A DNA stretch of 64,000 bases from Pseudomonadaceae bacterium (GTDB taxonomy: Bacteria; Pseudomonadota; Gammaproteobacteria; Pseudomonadales; Pseudomonadaceae). The stretch lies in assembly GCA_900766265.1 (NCBI GenBank), contig CAAFUS010000003.1, positions 186,001-250,000 of the forward strand. Direction: 5' to 3'. Shown here in pieces: positions 43,257 to 51,761 of the stretch; position 1 is the stretch's first letter, and each line of letters begins with the position of its first letter. Below the pieces are notes generated by a model. It was given only the letters and a program-made list of their open reading frames with translations, was not told where the DNA came from and did no database searches. Both the position numbers and the translations under genes were made by a program.

Positions 43257-44777
43257 ATGCGTTACGCCCATCCCGGCAGCGAAGGTGCCCTCGTTTCCTT
43301 CAAGTCTCGCTACGGCAACTACATCGGCGGCGAATTCGTCGAACCGGTGAACGGCCAATATTTCACCAACCTGTCACCGGTCAACGGCCAGCCCATCGCC
43401 GAGTTTCCGCGCTCCGACGAGGCGGACATCGAAAAGGCGCTGGACGCCGCCCACGCCGCCGCCGATGCCTGGGGCAAGACCAGCGTGCAGGCGCGCTCGC
43501 TGATCCTGCTGAAGATCGCCGATCGCATCGAGCAGAACCTGGAGATGCTCGCCATCACCGAAACCTGGGACAACGGCAAGGCGGTGCGCGAAACCCTGAA
43601 CGCCGACATTCCCCTGGCCGCCGATCACTTCCGCTACTTCGCCGGCTGCATCCGCGCGCAGGAAGGCACCAGCGCCGAAATCGACGAACACACCGCCGCC
43701 TACCACTTCCATGAACCCCTGGGTGTGGTCGGGCAGATCATCCCCTGGAACTTCCCGATCCTGATGGCCGCCTGGAAGCTCGCCCCGGCGCTCGCGGCCG
43801 GCAACGCCATCGTGCTCAAGCCCGCCGAACAGACGCCGCTGGGCATCAACGTGCTGCTGGAGGTGATCGGTGATCTGCTGCCACCCGGAGTGCTCAACGT
43901 AGTGCACGGCTACGGCCGCGAGGCCGGCGAGGCACTGGCCTCGAGCAAGCGCATCGCCAAGATCGCCTTCACCGGCTCCACTCCGGTGGGCTCGCACATC
44001 ATGAAGCGCGCCGCCGAGAGCATCATCCCGAGTACCGTGGAGCTGGGCGGCAAGAGCCCGAACATCTACTTCGAAGACATCATGCAGGCCGAGCCGACCT
44101 TCATCGAGAAGGCCGCCGAAGGCCTGGTGCTGGGCTTTTTCAACCAGGGCGAGGTCTGCACCTGCCCGTCACGCGCCCTGGTGCAGGAATCAATCTACGC
44201 GCCCTTCATGGAAGCGGTGATGAAGAAGGTCGCGCAGATCAAGCGCGGCGACCCGCTGGACACCGACACCATGGTCGGGGCCCAGGCCAGCCAGCAGCAG
44301 TTCGACAAGATCATGTCTTACCTGGAAATTGCCCAACAGGAAGGCGCCGAAGTGCTGACCGGCGGCGCGGCCGAAAAGCTCGAGGGCTCGCTCGCGACCG
44401 GCTATTACATCCAGCCGACCCTGCTCAAGGGCACCAACAAGATGCGCGTGTTCCAGGAAGAGATCTTCGGCCCGGTGATCGGTGTCACCACCTTCAGGGA
44501 CGAAGCCGAAGCGCTGGCTATCGCCAACGACACCGAATACGGCCTGGGTGCGGGCGTCTGGACCCGCGATATCAACCGCGCCTACCGCATGGGCCGGGCG
44601 ATCAAGGCCGGGCGCGTCTGGACCAACTGCTACCACCTCTACCCCGCCCACGCGGCGTTCGGCGGCTACAAGAAGTCAGGTGTCGGGCGTGAGACTCACA
44701 AGATGATCCTGGACCATTACCAGCAGACCAAGAACCTGCTGGTGAGCTACGACATAAACCCACTGGGCTTCTTCTGA
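43257..44777 (+). CDS. exaC: NAD-dependent aldehyde dehydrogenase ExaC
   Basis: Oxidises acetaldehyde and similar aldehydes to acids; here it would process acetaldehyde released by ethanolamine ammonia-lyase. From the ATG at 43257 it has 506 residues, the length of P. aeruginosa ExaC, which it follows almost throughout (MRYAHPGSEGALVSFKSRYG to LVSYDINPLGFF). The catalytic Glu lies in VELGGKSPNIYFED and the catalytic Cys in NQGEVCTCPSR; the NAD loop is FTGSTPVGSHI. In P. aeruginosa the corresponding gene also precedes the ethanolamine genes. Confidence 0.95.
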   Translation: MRYAHPGSEGALVSFKSRYGNYIGGEFVEPVNGQYFTNLSPVNGQPIAEFPRSDEADIEKALDAAHAAADAWGKTSVQARSLILLKIADRIEQNLEMLAITETWDNGKAVRETLNADIPLAADHFRYFAGCIRAQEGTSAEIDEHTAAYHFHEPLGVVGQIIPWNFPILMAAWKLAPALAAGNAIVLKPAEQTPLGINVLLEVIGDLLPPGVLNVVHGYGREAGEALASSKRIAKIAFTGSTPVGSHIMKRAAESIIPSTVELGGKSPNIYFEDIMQAEPTFIEKAAEGLVLGFFNQGEVCTCPSRALVQESIYAPFMEAVMKKVAQIKRGDPLDTDTMVGAQASQQQFDKIMSYLEIAQQEGAEVLTGGAAEKLEGSLATGYYIQPTLLKGTNKMRVFQEEIFGPVIGVTTFRDEAEALAIANDTEYGLGAGVWTRDINRAYRMGRAIKAGRVWTNCYHLYPAHAAFGGYKKSGVGRETHKMILDHYQQTKNLLVSYDINPLGFF

Positions 44778-44786
44778 GTCCGGACA

Positions 44787-44815
44787 GGGCGGGCGCCGTC
44801 AGCGGCTGCCCGCCC
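44787..44815 (+). terminator. GC-rich hairpin after exaC
   Basis: GGGCGGGC-GCCG/CGGC-GCCCGCCC forms a stem of about 12 bp with an imperfect middle, 10 bp after the exaC stop. No T run follows, so it may be a weak terminator or 3'-end stabiliser. Confidence 0.5.
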
Positions 44816-44943
44816 GATGTCGCTGTCGAGTTCGAGGCGGGTGCACCAAGTGCGCCGCGCCGGTGCCCATCAACGCCCCAAAACCGCGCAGCACCCGGGC
44901 CCCACGCCACGCTGGCTGGTAAGAATCAGCCCGCCCGGCACCG

Positions 44944-44959
44944 GGGCACAGCGCTTGCT
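44944..44959 (+). promoter_or_regulatory. Sigma-54 promoter of eat-eutBC
   Basis: GGGCAC-AGCGC-TTGCT matches the -24/-12 consensus TGGCAC-N5-TTGCW at all positions but the first, with GG (44945-44946) and GC (44957-44958) exactly 10 bases apart. It is 44 bp before the eat start. In P. aeruginosa the ethanolamine genes need RpoN and the enhancer-binding protein EatR, which supports this call. Confidence 0.75.
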
Positions 44960-45002
44960 AGCAGAACCGTCGTAAGCCCAACCTTCACCAGAGGATTTGC
45001 GC

Positions 45003-46451
45003 ATGGCTATTGAACACGGCAGTTCGACATCCCCCAGCGGCGCCATCGATTTCGAAGCGGTAGGCAGCCAGTACTTCCAGCAGCGTGAACTGAAAAAAGG
45101 GGCCGCCGGCTGGGTACTGCTGGTCGGCCTCGGCGTCGCCTATGTGATATCCGGCGATTACGCCGGCTGGAACTTCGGCCTGGCCCAGGGCGGCTGGGGC
45201 GGGCTGTTCATCGCCACGCTGCTGATGGCGACCATGTACCTGTGCATGTGCTTCTCGCTGGCCGAACTCTCCTCGATGATCCCCACCGCCGGAGGCGGCT
45301 ACGGCTTCGCCCGCAGCGCGTTCGGCCCGCTCGGCGGATTCCTCACCGGGACGGCGATCCTCATCGAATACGCTATCGCCCCGGCCGCCATCGCCGTGTT
45401 CATCGGCGCCTACTGCGAGTCGCTGTTCGGCATCGGCGGCTGGGCGATCTACCTGGCCTTCTACATCGTCTTCATCGGCATCCACATCTTCGGAGTGGGC
45501 GAGGCGCTCAAACTGATGTTCGTGATCACCGCCATCGCCGCGCTGGCACTGGCCGTGTTCATCGTGGCGATGGTGCCGCACTTCTCCGTCGACAAGCTGC
45601 TCGACATCGCGCCCACCACGGCGGCCGGCGCCAGCGCCTTCCTGCCGTTCGGCTACGTCGGCATCTGGGCGGCGATTCCCTATGCAATCTGGTTCTTCCT
45701 CGCCGTCGAAGGGGTGCCGCTGGCCGCCGAGGAAACCAAGAACCCTCAGCGCGACATGCCGCGCGGGCTGATCGGCGCCATGCTGATCCTGGTTGCGTTC
45801 GCCGGACTGATCCTGCTGGTCGGGCCGGGTGGCGCGGGCTCCAGTACCCTGGTCGCGTCCGGCAACCCGCTGGTCGAGGCGCTGACCACCGCCTACGGTT
45901 CCTCGACCTGGATGAGCGGCTTCGTCAACCTGGTCGGCCTGGCCGGCCTGATCGCCAGCTTCTTCTCGATCATTTTCGCCTATTCGCGGCAGATCTTCGC
46001 GCTGTCGCGCGCCGGCTACCTGCCGCGCAGGCTCTCGCTGACCAACCGGAACAAGGCGCCGGTGATGGCACTCATCATTCCGGGCGTGATCGGCTTTCTG
46101 CTTTCGCTGACCGGCCAGGGCGACCTGCTGATCCTGGTGGCGGTCTTCGGCGCGACCATCTCCTACGTGCTGATGATGGCCTCGCACATCGTCCTGCGCC
46201 TGCGCCGGCCCGACATGCACCGCCCATACAAGACGCCCGGCGGCATCCTGACCTCGGGCGTCGCGCTGGTATTGGCCTGCATCGCTGTCATTGCCGGTTT
46301 CTTGGTCGATCCACGGGTGATCGTCGGCGCGGCGCTCATCTATGGCATCTTCATCGCCTACTTCGCCTTCTACAGCCGCCACCATCTCGTCGCGGGCACG
46401 CCCGAGGAAGAGTTCGCGGCCATCGAGAAGGCCGAGGCATCGCTCAACTGA
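45003..46451 (+). CDS. eat: Ethanolamine permease
   Basis: Amino acid-polyamine-organocation (APC) family transporter that imports ethanolamine. From the ATG at 45003 (AGAGGA upstream) it has 482 residues and about 12 hydrophobic segments. GVAYVISGDYAGWNFGLAQG, SSMIPTAGGGYGFARSAFG, WFFLAVEGVPLAAEETKNPQ and SIIFAYSRQIFALSRAGYLP are characteristic of the Eat group. It is followed by eutB after 11 bp in the order permease-eutB-eutC, as in Pseudomonas. Confidence 0.93.
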   Translation: MAIEHGSSTSPSGAIDFEAVGSQYFQQRELKKGAAGWVLLVGLGVAYVISGDYAGWNFGLAQGGWGGLFIATLLMATMYLCMCFSLAELSSMIPTAGGGYGFARSAFGPLGGFLTGTAILIEYAIAPAAIAVFIGAYCESLFGIGGWAIYLAFYIVFIGIHIFGVGEALKLMFVITAIAALALAVFIVAMVPHFSVDKLLDIAPTTAAGASAFLPFGYVGIWAAIPYAIWFFLAVEGVPLAAEETKNPQRDMPRGLIGAMLILVAFAGLILLVGPGGAGSSTLVASGNPLVEALTTAYGSSTWMSGFVNLVGLAGLIASFFSIIFAYSRQIFALSRAGYLPRRLSLTNRNKAPVMALIIPGVIGFLLSLTGQGDLLILVAVFGATISYVLMMASHIVLRLRRPDMHRPYKTPGGILTSGVALVLACIAVIAGFLVDPRVIVGAALIYGIFIAYFAFYSRHHLVAGTPEEEFAAIEKAEASLN

Positions 46452-46462
46452 CGGAGACGGCC

Positions 46463-47857
46463 ATGGCGGGTTTTAGCCACAGCGTAGGCGGCACCACCTG
46501 GCGCTTCGATAGCCTGCGGGAGGTGATGGCCAAGGCCAGCCCGGCGCGTTCGGGCGACTACCTTGCAGATATCGCCGCGGGCAGCGACGCCGAGCGGGTT
46601 GCTGCGCAGATGTGCCTGGCGCAGCTGCCGCTCAAGCGCTTTCTCAACGAAGCGCTGATCCCCTACGAACAGGACGAGGTCACCCGCCTGATCATCGACA
46701 GCCACGATGCCGGGGCCTTCGCCCCGGTCAGCCACCTGACCGTCGGCGATTTTCGCAACTGGCTGCTGGGCGACCAGGCCGACGAGGCCTCACTCAGGGC
46801 TCTGGCACCAGGGCTGACGCCGGAGATGGTCGCCGCGGTATCGAAGATCATGCGGGTGCAGGACCTGATCCTGGTGGCGCAGAAGGTTCGGGTGGTCAGC
46901 CGTTTTCGCAACACCATCGGCCTGCGCGGGCGCATGTCCACCCGCCTGCAGCCCAACCACCCCACCGACGACGGCGCGGGCATCGCGGCGAGCATCGTCG
47001 ACGGGCTGCTCTACGGCAACGGCGACGCGGTGATCGGCATCAACCCGGCCACCGACAGCACCAGCGGGATCTGCGAACTGCTGAAGATGCTCGACGCCAT
47101 CATCCAGCGCTACGAGATCCCCACGCAGGGTTGCATCCTCACCCACGTCACCACCTCGATCGAGGCCATCGAACGCGGCGCGCCGCTGGATCTGGTGTTC
47201 CAGTCCATCGCCGGTACCGAGGCGGCCAACGCCAGCTTCGGTATAGACCTCGCCGTGCTTCAGGAAGGCTACGAGGCGGGTCTGTCGCAGCAGCGCGGCA
47301 CCGTCGGCGACAACCTGATGTACTTCGAGACCGGCCAGGGCAGCGCGCTCTCGGCCAACGCGCATCATGGTGTCGACCAGCAAACTTGCGAAGCCCGCGC
47401 CTACGCCGTGGCGCGTCGCTTCAAACCGCTGTTGGTGAACACCGTAGTCGGCTTCATCGGCCCGGAATACCTGTACAACGGCAAGCAGATCATCCGCGCC
47501 GGGCTGGAAGACCACTTCTGCGCCAAGCTGCTCGGTGTGCCCATGGGGTGCGACATCTGCTACACCAACCACGCCGAAGCCGACCAGGACGACATGGACA
47601 TGCTGCTGGCCCTGCTCGGCACTGCCGGCATCAATTTCATCATGGGCATCCCCGGCTCGGATGACGTGATGCTCAACTACCAGACCACCTCGTTTCACGA
47701 CGCGCTCTACCTGCGCCAGAGCCTGGGGCTCAGACCCGCGCCGGAGTTCGAGGAATGGTTGGGGAAAATGGAGATTTTGCGTCAGGACGGCGGACGCCTC
47801 CGGCTGGGGGATCAGTTGCCCACCGCGTTTCGCCAGGCGCTCGAGCGCCTGGCGTGA
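46463..47857 (+). CDS. eutB: Ethanolamine ammonia-lyase large subunit
   Basis: Adenosylcobalamin-dependent subunit that splits ethanolamine into acetaldehyde and ammonia. From the ATG at 46463 it has 464 residues. Family segments include NTIGLRGRMSTRLQPNHPTD, DAVIGINPATDSTSGICELL, FQSIAGTEAANASFGID and LGVPMGCDICYTNHAEADQD. The frame is open far upstream only as a shadow of eat. Use of a B12 enzyme without a microcompartment operon makes cobalamin uptake (btuB/btuF in this window) relevant. Confidence 0.97.
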   Translation: MAGFSHSVGGTTWRFDSLREVMAKASPARSGDYLADIAAGSDAERVAAQMCLAQLPLKRFLNEALIPYEQDEVTRLIIDSHDAGAFAPVSHLTVGDFRNWLLGDQADEASLRALAPGLTPEMVAAVSKIMRVQDLILVAQKVRVVSRFRNTIGLRGRMSTRLQPNHPTDDGAGIAASIVDGLLYGNGDAVIGINPATDSTSGICELLKMLDAIIQRYEIPTQGCILTHVTTSIEAIERGAPLDLVFQSIAGTEAANASFGIDLAVLQEGYEAGLSQQRGTVGDNLMYFETGQGSALSANAHHGVDQQTCEARAYAVARRFKPLLVNTVVGFIGPEYLYNGKQIIRAGLEDHFCAKLLGVPMGCDICYTNHAEADQDDMDMLLALLGTAGINFIMGIPGSDDVMLNYQTTSFHDALYLRQSLGLRPAPEFEEWLGKMEILRQDGGRLRLGDQLPTAFRQALERLA

Positions 47858-47940
47858 GTCCCCCGAGCCATCCGGCCGGCTCCGCCCCAAGGCTTGCGCA
47901 TAGCGAGCGCGCCACCTGCCAAGTGACCCCCGAGGCCAGC

Positions 47941-48747
47941 ATGCCCGACAAACCCACCACCGTCGCCAATCCCTGGAACCACCTGCGCCAGCTGACCCCG
48001 GCCCGCATTGCCCTGGGACGCGCCGGGACCAGCCTGCCCACCGACGCTCAGCTGGATTTCCAGTTCGCCCACGCTCAGGCGCGCGACGCCGTGCATCTGC
48101 CGCTGGACACCGGCGCGCTCGTCGAGCGCCTCGCGCAGGCCGGCTTCGAGAGCCTGCAGTTGCACAGTGCCGCCGCGGACCGCAATACCTACCTGCAACG
48201 CCCCGACCTCGGCCGCCGACTGGACGAGGCCTCGGTCGCCACGCTGGACGAGCATGCCGCCAAGAACCCCGACGGTTATGACCTGGCCGTGGTAATCGCC
48301 GACGGCCTGTCCGCCCTTGCCGTCGAACGTCACGCCCTGGCGCTGCTCACCCGTTTCGCCGAGCAGGCCGTGGCAGAGGGCTGGCGCCTGGCACCGATCT
48401 GCCTGGTCGAGCAGGGCCGCGTGGCGCTGGGCGACGAGGTCGGCGAACGGCTCGGGGCGAAGATGACGGTCATGCTCCTGGGCGAACGTCCCGGCCTCAG
48501 CTCGCCGGACAGCCTGGGCCTGTACTTCACCTATGCGCCGAAGGTGGGGCGCACCGATGCCGACCGCAACTGCATCTCCAATATCCGACTCGAAGGGCTG
48601 AGCTACAACCTGGCCGCCCATCGCCTGCTCTACCTGATGCGCGAAGCCTGCCGGCGGCAGTTGTCGGGCGTGAAGCTCAAGGATGAAGCACAGATGCTCA
48701 GCGTCGACGACGACGCGCCGACACAGGGCAATTTCCTGCTAGGGTAG
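47941..48747 (+). CDS. eutC: Ethanolamine ammonia-lyase small subunit
   Basis: Small subunit that completes the cobalamin-binding site of ethanolamine ammonia-lyase. From the ATG at 47941 (GAGG upstream) it has 268 residues. The family motifs TPARIALGRAGTSLPTDAQL, DYQFAHAQARDAV-type segment (here DFQFAHAQARDAV), VIADGLSALAVERHA and NCISNIRLEGLSY are present. It lies 83 bp after eutB and ends the ethanolamine group. Confidence 0.96.
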   Translation: MPDKPTTVANPWNHLRQLTPARIALGRAGTSLPTDAQLDFQFAHAQARDAVHLPLDTGALVERLAQAGFESLQLHSAAADRNTYLQRPDLGRRLDEASVATLDEHAAKNPDGYDLAVVIADGLSALAVERHALALLTRFAEQAVAEGWRLAPICLVEQGRVALGDEVGERLGAKMTVMLLGERPGLSSPDSLGLYFTYAPKVGRTDADRNCISNIRLEGLSYNLAAHRLLYLMREACRRQLSGVKLKDEAQMLSVDDDAPTQGNFLLG

Positions 48748-48835
48748 ATCGGCCCCCATCGACGTCTAGGGCTTCGGCTTGCCGCTATCCGGCGGCCCGC
48801 TTAAGGTGGTCGCCTTCCCGGCTGGAAACTCGTCC

Positions 48836-49660
48836 ATGTGGTCATTTCGTCAATGGCGCCGCAAGCGCACCCTCGCTCGCCTGGCGGTCGAACCGGCGCT
48901 CTGGCAGAGCGTGCTCGACAGCCTGCCGATTCTCGACGGCCTCACCCTCGACGAAACCGACCGCCTGCGTGAGCGCAGCCTGCTGTTCCTGCATGCCAAA
49001 CGCCTGACCGCCCTGCCCGGCGTCGAGCTCGATATCGCCGACCGCCTGCGCCTGGCCGCGCAGGCGCAGCTGCCGCTGCTGCACCTGGCCGACCTCAACT
49101 GGTACCAGGGCTTCCATGAAATCGTGATCTACCCCGACGACTTCCGCAGCCCGCAGAAGCACCGCGACTCGGCGGGTGTCGTCCATGAGTGGGACGCCGA
49201 GCACAGCGGCGAAGCCTGGCTTCAGGGGCCGGTGATCCTCGCCGCGCCGGGGGTGCAGGAGAGCGGCGGCTGGGAGGCCTACAACCTGATCATTCACGAG
49301 CTGGCCCACAAGCTCGACATGCTCAACGGCGACGCCAACGGGCTGCCGCCCCTGCATGCCGACATGCGCATCGCTGACTGGGCGCAGGCCATGCAAAGCG
49401 CCTATGACGCGCTCAACGCCACGCTCGATGCCGACCCCGACGCACAAACGCCGATCGACCCCTATGCCGCAGAGGACCCGGCAGAGTTCTTCGCCGTCAC
49501 CAGCGAGTATTTCTTCAGCGCGCCCGACCTGCTGCTGGAGGCCTTCCCGTCCGTCTACGAGCAGCTGCGTCGCTTCTATCGACAGGACCCGGGAGCGCGC
49601 CTTCGCCAGTTGCAGGCCGGTCATCCCGACTATGCCGTGCCGCCGACGGAACCGGCCTGA
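48836..49660 (+). CDS. mtfA: Zinc-dependent peptidase MtfA family
   Basis: Cytosolic zinc peptidase of the MtfA (Mlc-titration factor) family. From the ATG at 48836 it has 274 residues; the frame also opens earlier from a TTG with no homology. The metal motif HELAH is at residues 154-158, with a third Glu ligand expected in DPAEFFAVTSEYFF. LHLADLNWYQGFHEIVIYPD is the conserved N-terminal segment. In E. coli MtfA binds Mlc and affects the phosphotransferase system; pseudomonads lack that glucose system, so the role here is open. Confidence 0.9.
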   Translation: MWSFRQWRRKRTLARLAVEPALWQSVLDSLPILDGLTLDETDRLRERSLLFLHAKRLTALPGVELDIADRLRLAAQAQLPLLHLADLNWYQGFHEIVIYPDDFRSPQKHRDSAGVVHEWDAEHSGEAWLQGPVILAAPGVQESGGWEAYNLIIHELAHKLDMLNGDANGLPPLHADMRIADWAQAMQSAYDALNATLDADPDAQTPIDPYAAEDPAEFFAVTSEYFFSAPDLLLEAFPSVYEQLRRFYRQDPGARLRQLQAGHPDYAVPPTEPA

Positions 49661-49740
49661 CTTCCACGCGTCGAATGGCGACCCGCGACCACGACCATTG
49701 GCTAGTTCCCTCGGTCATGGCAACGACTCGGGAATCTGCC

Positions 49741-49746
49741 TATAAT
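49741..49746 (+). promoter_or_regulatory. -10 box of the ppa promoter
   Basis: A perfect TATAAT lies 58 bp before the ppa start, in the gap after mtfA. The hexamer 17 bp upstream (TGGCAA) is a weak -35. Confidence 0.55.
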
Positions 49747-49804
49747 CGCGGCCACTTTTTCCGCCCCACCAGGCCAGCGCTGGCCGACCACGGAGCCTTC
49801 ATCC

Positions 49805-50332
49805 ATGAGCTACAGCAAGATCCCGGCCGGCAAGGACCTGCCTAACGACATCTACGTCGCCATCGAGATCCCGGCCAACCACGCGCCGATCAAGTACGAG
49901 ATCGACAAGGACAGCGACTGCCTGTTCGTCGACCGCTTCATGGCCACTCCGATGTTCTACCCGGCCAACTACGGCTACATCCCCAACACCCTGGCCGACG
50001 ACGGCGACCCGCTCGACGTGCTGGTGGTTACCCCCTACCCCGTCGCGCCCGGCTCGGTGATCCGCGCCCGTCCCGTCGGCGTGCTGCACATGACCGACGA
50101 AGCCGGCGGCGACGCCAAGCTGATCGCCGTACCCCACGACAAGCTCAGCCAGCTGTACGTGGATATCAAGGAATACACCGACCTGCCGGCTCTGCTGCTC
50201 GAGCAGATCAAGCACTTCTTCGAGAACTACAAGGATTTGGAGAAGGGCAAGTGGGTCAAGGTAGAAGGCTGGGGCAACGCCGACGCCGCCCGCGCCGAAA
50301 TCACCAAGGCGGTTGCGGCTTACCAGAAGTAA
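49805..50332 (+). CDS. ppa: Inorganic pyrophosphatase (type I)
   Basis: Hydrolyses pyrophosphate to phosphate, pulling biosynthetic reactions forward. The product has 175 residues, the usual family-I length. Active-site segments are visible: APIKYEIDKDSDCLFVDRF, YGYIPNTLADDGDPLDVLVV with the three metal-binding Asp residues, and DEAGGDAKLIAV. It is monocistronic, with its own -10 box and a strong terminator. Confidence 0.98.
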   Translation: MSYSKIPAGKDLPNDIYVAIEIPANHAPIKYEIDKDSDCLFVDRFMATPMFYPANYGYIPNTLADDGDPLDVLVVTPYPVAPGSVIRARPVGVLHMTDEAGGDAKLIAVPHDKLSQLYVDIKEYTDLPALLLEQIKHFFENYKDLEKGKWVKVEGWGNADAARAEITKAVAAYQK

Positions 50333-50348
50333 GCCTGCGCCACCCCCT

Positions 50349-50375
50349 AAAAGCCGGCCACAAGCCGGCTTTTTT
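50349..50375 (+). terminator. Intrinsic terminator of ppa
   Basis: A stem AAGCCGGC/GCCGGCTT with a 5-base loop is followed by a T run (50370-50375), 16 bp after the ppa stop. Confidence 0.9.
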
Positions 50376-50439
50376 ATTGGCCAGGTTTCGGCCAGCGCGC
50401 TCCAACTCCCCGCTCGTCGCAGCCTGCAACAGGCCGGCG

Positions 50440-50469
50440 TTGGCGGGAGCGGACAAGCTCTGCTAGTGT
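50440..50469 (+). promoter_or_regulatory. Candidate promoter of xseB-ispA-dxs
   Basis: TTGGCG (50440-50445), an 18-bp spacer and TAGTGT (50464-50469) lie 35 bp before xseB. The -35 is reasonable and the -10 is weak. Confidence 0.4.
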
Positions 50470-50504
50470 CGCGCCGGTTCAGCCGCCCCACATAGGTTTT
50501 GCCC

Positions 50505-50747
50505 ATGGCCCGCAAGAAAGCCGCGCTCGATTTCGAACAGTCCATCGCCGATCTGCAGCAGCTGGTCGAGCGCCTCGAGAGCGGTGAGCTCTCGCTCGAA
50601 GACTCACTGACCTGCTTCGAGCAGGGCATCCGCCTGACCCGCGACTGCCAGGCCGCGCTGACCCAGGCCGAGCAGAAGGTGCAGATCCTGCTCGAGCGCG
50701 ACGGCGAACTGCAGGAAGCGCCTTTCGAGACGGATACCGACGCATGA
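50505..50747 (+). CDS. xseB: Exodeoxyribonuclease VII small subunit
   Basis: Small helical subunit of exonuclease VII, which binds XseA and degrades single-stranded DNA. From the ATG at 50505 (MARKKAALDFEQSIADLQQL) it has 80 residues, the family length, with the conserved LVERLESGELSLEDSLTCFE motif. It overlaps ispA by 4 bp (ATGA), the standard xseB-ispA-dxs order. Confidence 0.97.
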   Translation: MARKKAALDFEQSIADLQQLVERLESGELSLEDSLTCFEQGIRLTRDCQAALTQAEQKVQILLERDGELQEAPFETDTDA

Positions 50748-51631
50748 TTCTCCAGTACCAGAAGGCCTGCCAGGCACGCGTCGACGGCTGCCTCGACATG
50801 CTGTTCCAGCCGCCACGCACCGAACTCGCGCGGCTCTATCAGGCGATGCGCTACAGCGTGATGAACGGCGGCAAGCGGGTGCGCCCGCTGCTGGTCTACG
50901 CTGCCAGCGAAGCCCTCGGCGGCGAACCGGCGCATGCCGATGGCGCAGCTTGCGCCGTCGAGCTGATTCACGCGTATTCGCTGGTGCACGACGACCTGCC
51001 GGCGATGGACGACGACGACCTGCGCCGCGGCCAGCCGACCACCCACAAGGCCTTTGACGAAGCCTGCGCGATCCTTGCCGGCGACGGGCTGCAGAGCCTG
51101 GCCTTCGAGGCGCTGGCCGCCCGGGACTTCAACCCCGCGGACGCCGCCCTGCGCCTGGAGATGCTGGTGACCCTGGCGCGCGCCGCCGGGCCTGCCGGCA
51201 TGGTCGGCGGCCAGGCTATCGACCTCGGCTCGGTGGGTCACAAGCTCGACCGCCATGCGCTGGAGACCATGCACCGGCACAAGACCGGCGCGCTGATCGA
51301 GGCCAGCGTTCATCTCGGCGCGCTGTCCAGCGGCAACGCCACCCCCGAACGCCTAACGGCACTTGGACTCTATGCCCGTGCAATCGGGCTGGCCTTCCAG
51401 GTGCAGGACGACATCCTGGATGTCGAAAGCGACACCCAGACCCTCGGTAAGCACCAGGGCGCGGACATCGCCCGCGACAAGCCAACCTACCCGGCGCTGC
51501 TAGGGCTTGCGGCCGCCAAGGCCTATGCGACCGAGCTGTGCGACCAGGCGCTGGAAGCCATCGAACCCCTGGGGGCTCCCGCCCAGCCGCTGCGCGAGCT
51601 GGCCCGTTTTATCGTCGAGCGACGCAGCTGA
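50744..51631 (+). CDS. ispA: Farnesyl diphosphate synthase (geranyltranstransferase)
   Basis: Condenses isopentenyl diphosphate with dimethylallyl and geranyl diphosphate to make farnesyl diphosphate. The product has 295 residues. The first Asp-rich motif is DDLPAMDDDDLRRG, the second is QDDILD; NGGKRVRPLLVYA and MVGGQAIDL are also conserved. It is translated through an ATGA overlap with xseB. Confidence 0.97.
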   Translation: MILQYQKACQARVDGCLDMLFQPPRTELARLYQAMRYSVMNGGKRVRPLLVYAASEALGGEPAHADGAACAVELIHAYSLVHDDLPAMDDDDLRRGQPTTHKAFDEACAILAGDGLQSLAFEALAARDFNPADAALRLEMLVTLARAAGPAGMVGGQAIDLGSVGHKLDRHALETMHRHKTGALIEASVHLGALSSGNATPERLTALGLYARAIGLAFQVQDDILDVESDTQTLGKHQGADIARDKPTYPALLGLAAAKAYATELCDQALEAIEPLGAPAQPLRELARFIVERRS

Positions 51632-51761
51632 ACCGGCGCCGCGGGTACCGGCTTTTTGCCAGAGCCCACGCCCCACGCGGCACCTTGAGGTCGCACGGCG
51701 TTCTTATCGGGGAATCCATCGGTTAAACTGCCGCTCTTTTCCAAATAAAACGATTCGCCTG

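Noticed and set aside
44985..46385. Open frame of 466 codons on the minus strand opposite eat
   Set aside because: Low-complexity Asp/Gly/Gln/Arg/His composition typical of antisense reading; eat on the other strand is certain.
49799..51313. Open frame of 504 codons on the minus strand
   Set aside because: It covers ppa, xseB and ispA, all firmly identified on the plus strand; no domain is seen.
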